A DNA stretch of 13,673 bases from Mucidula mucida (taxonomy: Eukaryota; Basidiomycota; Agaricomycetes; Agaricales; Physalacriaceae), in NCBI GenBank assembly GCA_015501055.1, contig JADNYV010000876.1, positions 1-13,673 on the forward strand. The letters are read 5' to 3'. Shown here piece after piece: positions 8,440 to 13,673 of this stretch. Positions within the stretch are counted from its first letter, which is position 1. Each line of letters opens with the position of its first letter. The notes under the pieces were generated by a model. It was not told the DNA's origin. It worked only from the letters and a program-made list of their open reading frames with translations, and searched no databases. Position numbers and translations under genes: made by a program.

Positions 8440-9589
8440 TCATCCACGTCTTCTACGCGTATGCCTTACTGCGAGTTTACGAGAGGGGGCAAGTACAGTA
8501 CCCGGTTCTAGATCAAGCCAATCCTGTGGCTCTTCTTTTCCATTCCTGGGATCGATCCAAGCACGGTTCCATTCAGTTCCTTTCTATATTCGCCTTACCC
8601 CAGATCACATGAACCTACCCCGCAATTTCTTTTTCAAATTCGTAGAAACACCCGAGCACCTCTTTCGATGCGTCTTGACCTGCTGAGAGCACCACGACCC
8701 TCGTTTCTCGACCGTATCCGCTGCTCTTCTCCATCTTCGTCGACCTTTGATGCCCAAGATTGACTCCGTATCGGTGCCGGAGATGGGGCCTGGTGCAGTC
8801 TGTCCCTTTATGGAAGGAGACTCGGCGAGAATTACAAAGTAGCTGCCTGCGTTGAGTTCGTGTTTCTTCCATTCGGCATCGTCCACAGTCTATTCATAAA
8901 TGATCGTAAAACGTCAGGTCTGCGTAGCGGTGAGAATACAGACGAGCCTCCTCACTGTCCTCAACACCTGCGGCCTTGGCGTTGCTCTCCAAGCTTCGTG
9001 AGACCGTGGTTGTTCCCGCAATATTTTGCAGTCACGAGGCTTTCTTCATCGTGGCTGCTTCTTGGCTTGCTGTCAGACGCGACCGGCGTTTCCCAGGCGA
9101 GTCTGGGCCATACAGTACGTTTTTGGATGGAATGTCTGTAAATCGTACGCCATATCATTAGGGTGCAATTATTGGCATATTATACCTCCGTATGATAAGC
9201 CTCTTCGCCAATCACGATGCTGATCTTCTCAATAGACCGCCAACGAATGGTCAGGTCAAGATTTCGGACAACGTTGTGTGCTTCCCGATCCACGATTGGC
9301 GCGTTCAGCCGCAAGGTGAAGAAGTCTGAAGTCCGATGGGTGATGGTGCGGACAAAGAAACGACTGGTACACAACGAGGCGTCAGATGTCATCATCTGAT
9401 TGCTCTTCCGCACATTCTGCAGCCCAAAGCATTGATAAGGATTGAAGAATTACGATCGAATCTTACGACGTGTTGGTGGCGTCTTCAGCGGGCGTCAGCT
9501 GGGCTCCTCGTCATCGAAACAACCTACAAAATATGTTTGTTGGGGATCGCGATCAATGTGAGCCCAACGCCGAAAGACAGATGACCCAT
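8440..9589 (-). CDS. Probable multi-exon gene of unknown function, structure unresolved
   Basis: Several minus-strand stretches read like protein and face good splice sites, but I could not join them all. In coding order: an ATG at 9587-9589 with MGHLSFGVGLTLIAIPNKHI (hydrophobic); a possible 16-nt exon; about 9190-9413 with TSDFFTLRLNAPIVDREAHN and ending GEEAYHTE; about 9110-9130 with DIPSKNVLYGPDSPG; about 8970-9040 with HEAWRATPRPQVLRT; and 8740-8892 with EWKKHELNAGSYFVILAESP. The last pieces are about 8619-8690 with KEVLGCFYEFEKEIAG and 8440-8589 with EWNRAWIDPRNGKEEPQDWL and a stop at 8440-8442. A strong donor (GTAAGA) and acceptor (CTGCAG) bound an intron upstream of the second block. 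I do not recognise the family. The 3' junction near 8585-8620 needs either an intron of only about 35 nt or a frameshift. Confidence 0.42.
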
Positions 9590-10127
9590 TGAGTAGGCAA
9601 TAATGCTAGAGTAGATACGAAAGCCCGATGTCTCGGACGATTCTCGTATGGAGCGGGACCGAGAGTATTAAGAATCTCGACATGGAGGGAGGAGCGAGTG
9701 CGCAACTATGTCTCTTGAAGCTTTGCTAAAGGTTATTGAATGAATGCAACAATTCTTCCGAAAGTAGCTATAAGAATTCAAGCCATTCATTCTTCAATCA
9801 CTTAACGTTGATATACATACAGAACAACTCCCAGAACCAGCGGTAACATAAGTCGGCAATTTTTGTCCGGCGAGGTGGAATCAAGAAATATGAGCTGGAT
9901 GGACCAGATAGCGTATCTTGAACACGTAGTCGACAGATTTGGCAGTCTGAGAACCCAAGGTTGAATTTTAACGTCTTGCATCGGAGGCGGGGGCTCATGA
10001 AGTGGAGGACAAGTTGCAGTAGTCGAGTAGTAGGAGACAAGGAGGACGTGCCTGGATCGGGTTATGTAAAGCTGCACGAGGTGAGATTTCCGAGTCTCTT
10101 GAACTAGGGTGGAGGAAGAATACGACA
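9590..10127. other. Unassigned region
   Basis: Upstream of the unresolved minus-strand gene and next to the foldback repeat. Two overlapping minus-strand open frames (9802-10128, 108 aa, and 9798-10040, 80 aa) run through it. Neither has recognisable domains, and the longer one starts at the repeat edge. A frame at about 9590-9665 on the minus strand continues the hydrophobic start of the neighbouring gene upstream without an ATG, so that gene may begin further out. Confidence 0.35.
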
Positions 10128-10650
10128 CTTATTTACAAATCACTTATTTACAGGTAAATTACATGTAAATTACCTGGTCGACCAACGTCCGATTTTGGGG
10201 GTGGTAAATTACTTCACGTGACCTTGGTCATGTGATGCTCAGCCACCGGCTCAATCCGCGCTGATGAGACAGCATTATATAGGTAGTATAGCACCAGAAG
10301 CCTTGTAGCAGCCTGACTATGAAGTCCCTGGCAATAGAGACTTGTCCCAATGTCTTGATGAACCTCTGAAACCCCATCATTTCTGCAAAAATTCAGTCTT
10401 GATTCTGTTAGGAAGACTTACACATCGCTCTCACATTTCTGTGCATTTGTCTCTTGTCTCTTGTAATTCTCCAAGCCTGTAATAACTAGCCCAGCAGGAG
10501 AAATTTTCAAGGCATTTACATTGTGCGCAGACCCTGAGATAAGATCACGTGCCTAGTCACGTGAGGTTAATTACCATGTAAAATACCTGGTAAATAAGTC
10601 GGTTTGCGGCGGCCTGGGTAAATTACCAGGTAAATATCTCGAGCGACTTA
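10128..10650. mobile_element. AT-rich foldback repeat, MITE-like
   Basis: The left arm at about 10141-10178 (ACTTATTTACAGGTAAATTAC...) matches the reverse complement of about 10566-10600 (ending GGTAAATAAGT) with a few mismatches and gaps. Inside the arms, CACGTG-containing segments also pair (about 10213-10242 with 10535-10565). Further partial copies lie outside: ACTTATTTAC at 10129-10138, and GGTAAATTACC with CGACTTATTT at 10617-10650. The 10-mer GGTAAATTAC or its variants recurs at least four times. The interior (10245-10530) has no credible coding frame. This fits a degenerate non-autonomous element or nested copies. No clear target duplication was found, so its limits are approximate. 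Confidence 0.5.
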
Positions 10651-11048
10651 TTTCCCCCACCGTATCTTGAACCTCTCTTGTCCCGTGCCTTGCCCGTGCC
10701 CAAACTGTGCCACTTGCTAGTCTGCACTTTACAGACACTTGTACATCCAACAAGATAGAACTCTTACTTTAGGAATCAAGTATGAGATCCATTCACGTAC
10801 TTTCTCTCTCTCGCTGGCCAGAACATCGGCTGCAGTCCTGCAATAATGTGAGCGTGTCATGGACTTGCAACTTGACGAGCTGGTTGCTATCTTTTTCCGG
10901 CGTGTATCCATGACGCCCAGGAAAAGTCCCTCACAAAATGAAAAGACTCAGGGTGAACTTTCGGAAAGGAACGCTCAACAACGCGACCTCAACAACGTAC
11001 GGCCCCCAGGCAGCCGAACTTAACGATGGGTCCAGCCAGGCCTCAGCC
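10651..11048. other. Unassigned region upstream of the LPMO-like gene
   Basis: This 398-bp stretch lies between the foldback repeat and the TATA box of the next gene. A minus-strand frame (10729-10911, 60 aa) and an overlapping frame containing SNQLVKLQVHDTLTLLQ look weakly protein-like. Neither could be extended into a gene. A remnant cut by the repeat is possible but not shown. Confidence 0.3.
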
Positions 11049-11057
11049 TATATAAAT
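11049..11057 (+). promoter_or_regulatory. TATA box of the LPMO-like gene
   Basis: TATATAAAT lies 143 bases before the ATG at 11192. It is followed by a C/T-rich tract (about 11080-11150), the usual setting of transcription starts in fungal genes. The match is strong for a fungal promoter. Confidence 0.6.
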
Positions 11058-11191
11058 CGAGATCTCTCAGAAATGCCTCTTCAGACTTTCTTTCTTGCCT
11101 CCGACGACTGTTCGCTCTCTTTCCTTACACTCTTTCTTCAGCGACTAGTCTTTCACGCCACAAATCTTTCCAACTTACACTCGAACGCGCC

Positions 11192-12343
11192 ATGTTCGCT
11201 TCTACAACCATTGTATCAGCCTCTGCCCTCGTTCTCCTTGCAGGTCAAGCGCTCGGGCACGGCAAGATCACCTCGCCTCCACCGCGCAGTGACACTGTAG
11301 GCGACGCGTTTGGCGCGGCGTGTGGCACCCAGCTGCTTAGTGTGGTGACGTCGGACCCGTATGGAAATATCCAGGGCGAAGAGCAAATCACTGCCAGTAG
11401 CTCTTCCTGCAACCTCTGGATCTGCAAAGGCTACCAGTTTGATGATAACGCGGCCTTTGTTCAAAGTTACACGGCCGGGCAGGTCATCGACATGGAGGTG
11501 GAGATTCGCGCGCCCCACACCGGTGTACGTCTTCCCATTTCGTAAAAGATTCTTCCGTTGACATAACCATTATCAGTACGCCAACGTTTCTATTGGTGCG
11601 TCTCTTTTGCTACACGCTAGGAAATAGAGTTTGGGGATTGACAGAACTCTTTTCCCCTTTAGTGAGCACTTCGACGAACACGATCATTGGAGACACTTTG
11701 ATCTCGTGGGACGACTACGCTAGTACCGCCACTGGCGTCACGAGCGACGAGACTAGCTTCTCTATTACGATGCCCGACCTTGGTTCCCAGTGCGCCACAG
11801 CCGGCGATTGCGTCATTCAGTGGTTGTAAGTCGCATTCGGGATTATAGTCGTCAGATTACTGACATACCACGCCAGCTGGTATGCCCCACCCGGCGTCGA
11901 CCAAACCTACAAGGACTGCATTGACTTTGTTATGAATGGCTCCGGCACTGGATCGTCGGCATCTGTTGAGACTTCGGCTCCCGTCTCCACGCCTATAGTC
12001 ACTTCGACCACAGCTGCATTTGAAGCCTCTTCGTCTTCTGTGACAACCCTCTCAGCTGTCACGCCGGCCAGCTCCACCGACGCCACAGGCACGACCACCA
12101 CCTCTGCGTCCACCCCCAGCCAGACTAGCACCTCTTGCACTGCGTCATGCTGTTGTCAGAATGGTACGCCATGTTCTTCATCGTGTGGATAGGATCCCGC
12201 CTGACTATGATTTCGAAGAATACAACGCCTGTGCAGCCGCGGGAGGGAGTGATTGCGAAGCGGCTGCAGAAGCCTGCATGGAGACCGTGCAAGCGATCCG
12301 CAAGATCAAGCGCTCGGGAACGCTCGGTCGTCGACTCTATTAA
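11192..12343 (+). CDS. Secreted LPMO-like protein with Ser/Thr-rich linker, 5 exons
   Basis: Spliced model: 11192-11524, 11577-11595, 11663-11825, 11877-12163, 12219-12343, giving 308 residues. Signal peptide 1-22 (ending AGQALG) is followed directly by His23, so the mature protein would begin HGKITSPPPR. An N-terminal His, with a second His at 109 in RAPHTG, matches the copper 'histidine brace' of lytic polysaccharide monooxygenases, which cut chitin or cellulose by oxidation. I recognise the fold as the fungal group usually annotated chitin-binding type-4-like; activity is not proven. The catalytic-like domain runs to about 191 (FWYAPPGVDQTYKDCIDFVM). A Ser/Thr/Ala linker follows (about 192-258, probably O-glycosylated), then a Cys cluster (CTASCCCQN) and an Ala/Cys tail with a basic end. 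Exon 2 is only 19 nt. If the last intron (12164-12218) is retained, translation stops at 12190-12192 with a different tail. It is preceded by a clear TATA box. Confidence 0.8.
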
Positions 12344-12812
12344 AGAGTCCGCGTGAGGATTGAGTCCCTTGTTTTATTATCTTCACATGACGAGAACCAC
12401 CGTGTGGTCTGCGTCCATTCCTGTTCGCGCATTCTCGCCGTTCTCTGGAAGCGTAGGGAGGATACCGTGGACGGGCAGGTTAATCAGAAACGCTCTGCAT
12501 TGTACATATTTTCACAATTACTTCGACTTGACTCTTACAGGCAACAGTTTGTGTAACGTAAATCCTTCCTGTTACAGAATCCAATGCTCTACACAGCTTG
12601 ACACTGTCCGACTGACAGCAGTTCGTTCGGCACGGCGAATCATCGAAAGCGTTTTAGGGCGAGAAAGAATTCACATATTTACTTTGTCGTTATTGAGAAT
12701 GCTGAGCATATGGTGAGCAGAACTGCCCGACCGTCGACAATACTTGCAGTCCAGGATGTCCCGGCTTGACCACCGCTTTCTTGGCTGTTCCAACCGAAAT
12801 AGTGACTCTGCA
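12344..12812. other. Convergent intergenic region
   Basis: These 469 bases lie between the stop of the LPMO-like gene and the stop of the minus-strand gene at the right edge. Plus-strand open frames (such as 12360-12716) have no recognisable pattern. A minus-strand GTAATG donor sits at the end of the neighbouring gene (about 12814), so one more exon of that gene could lie here. No repeats or RNA genes were seen. Confidence 0.4.
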
Positions 12813-13673
12813 TTACGTCCGATTCGCCATGTTATGTGTCCTGCGAATCACCAGCGTGGTCCTTGCCATAGCCGGCGGAATGAAGGCTTCAGGAACAAAG
12901 TCTATACCATATCGAGCGTCCCCTTGCAACAGCTCAGAATGTCTACAACCAACAGGCGTTTCAGCAAGGAAGAACATAGACTAAAAGTCAACTTACGTTC
13001 CATTGAGATGCGACTTCACATCATCCAAGTTCTGCGGTAGCCCCTCTGTTGAACCGTCCGCACAATGAAGGCAGTTCCAGTAACGCTCATCGACGTCCGT
13101 CGAAAGGATTTTACAAAACTTTTGTCGTTGATCTGAGATGGCGATAGAAGGTCGTCTTCCTGAGACGACACGGAGCTCGACTGCGCATGTATATGGGACA
13201 CCTATATATCTATAAGCCAACACTCGTACAGAAATTCTAAAATTCTTACAAATTTACGCCACCCGCGAACTCTATAGACGTGCTTTTTGCGGGGACAGCA
13301 CGTCTCAGGACACGCAAAATACCCTTCAAATTCATCCATATCCTCGACAGTCGCCGTCGCCGGGTCCAGTCCAGCACGCGCCACGACCTCCTTGACGATC
13401 CTCTGAAGCTTCTTGCTCTTCACAAGGTTATCAGCCGACCACGGCCGACGAATGCGTCTTCCAACCCAAGGATGCGTTCGTCTAAACGAATGCGCCAACC
13501 GACCCCGCGTCGAGCTACACGGTTTACCACCAACGATGATGGTCTCGCACCGATCGTATATCTCTAGATTGCCCAGCTCCGCATCCAGGGAGTTGCAGCG
13601 GTGCGTAAGCATCTCGGGATAGAAAAGTGGGATGTCTCGACACATGAAGTGCTCGCATATCATCACGCGCGAA
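12813..13673 (-). CDS. Conserved fungal protein with Cys motifs, 5' end outside the window
   Basis: Three exons on the minus strand: 13258 to beyond 13673, 12997-13201 and 12813-12942, with introns of 56 and 54 nt and consistent phases. The frame is open to the right edge; the first ATG inside the window is at 13666, and the true start may be further right. Visible features are HFMCRDIPLFYPEML and a basic stretch RRTHPWVGRRIRRP. ARAGLDPATATVEDMDEF is followed by YFACPETCCPRKKH, and later by RYWNCLHCADGS and VKSHLNGTH. The C-x3-CC and C-x2-C groups with nearby His could bind zinc. The layout resembles a large basidiomycete family of F-box-like proteins with a Cys-rich C-terminal part, but no F-box is in view, so that name is not assigned. 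The last exon could continue through one more intron. Confidence 0.68.

Noticed and set aside
9802..10128. 108-residue minus-strand open frame
   Set aside because: No domain or signal pattern. A second frame overlaps it almost completely with equal appeal, and it starts at the edge of the foldback repeat.
10571..10911. Minus-strand frames between the foldback repeat and the LPMO-like promoter
   Set aside because: They cross repeat sequence or lack any extension; no splice model gave a convincing protein.
1..13673. CRISPR arrays, rRNA, bacterial operons, riboswitches, viral genes
   Set aside because: None seen. Repeats are only the two inverted-repeat elements, and the intron-rich genes exclude a prokaryotic source.

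Overview
The window looks like nuclear DNA of a filamentous basidiomycete, probably an agaricomycete. The main evidence is the gene architecture: nearly every gene needs many short introns (about 44-60 nt, GT...AG with CTGAC/TTAAC-like branch sites) to become open. The proteins also look fungal: a MYND-finger protein, a fungal TPR protein, a Kex2-processed small secreted protein and an LPMO-like secreted protein with a Ser/Thr-rich linker. There are no bacterial-style operons, ribosome binding sites or phage modules. All exon models were spliced by eye, and family calls rest on recognition rather than a database search.

Layout, left to right. The 3' part of a tRNA (1-35) is followed by a MYND zinc-finger gene (327-1431, +) whose frame appears broken. 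A minus-strand relic of a TPR-family gene (1755-2173) ends 0-1 bp from a TA-flanked miniature inverted-repeat element (2174-2507). On the other side of that element lies an apparently intact 12-exon member of the same family on the plus strand (2661-4785). Next come a 4-exon minus-strand gene of unknown function with a hydrophobic N-terminus (4935-5796), and, sharing its 317-bp upstream region, a small cysteine-rich secreted protein gene (6114-6745, +). Then follow a 3-exon minus-strand gene for a disordered Ser/Pro-rich protein (7363-8142) and a poorly resolved multi-exon minus-strand gene (about 8440-9589). A second, AT-rich foldback repeat (10128-10650) separates these from an LPMO-like secreted protein gene (11192-12343, +). 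A Cys-motif protein gene on the minus strand (12813 to the right edge) closes the window.

The genes do not form an obvious pathway or cluster. The most interesting structure is the relic/inverted-repeat element/intact paralogue arrangement at 1755-4785. Two genes (6114-6745 and 11192-12343) encode predicted secreted proteins. No new defence, CRISPR or biosynthetic system is visible.
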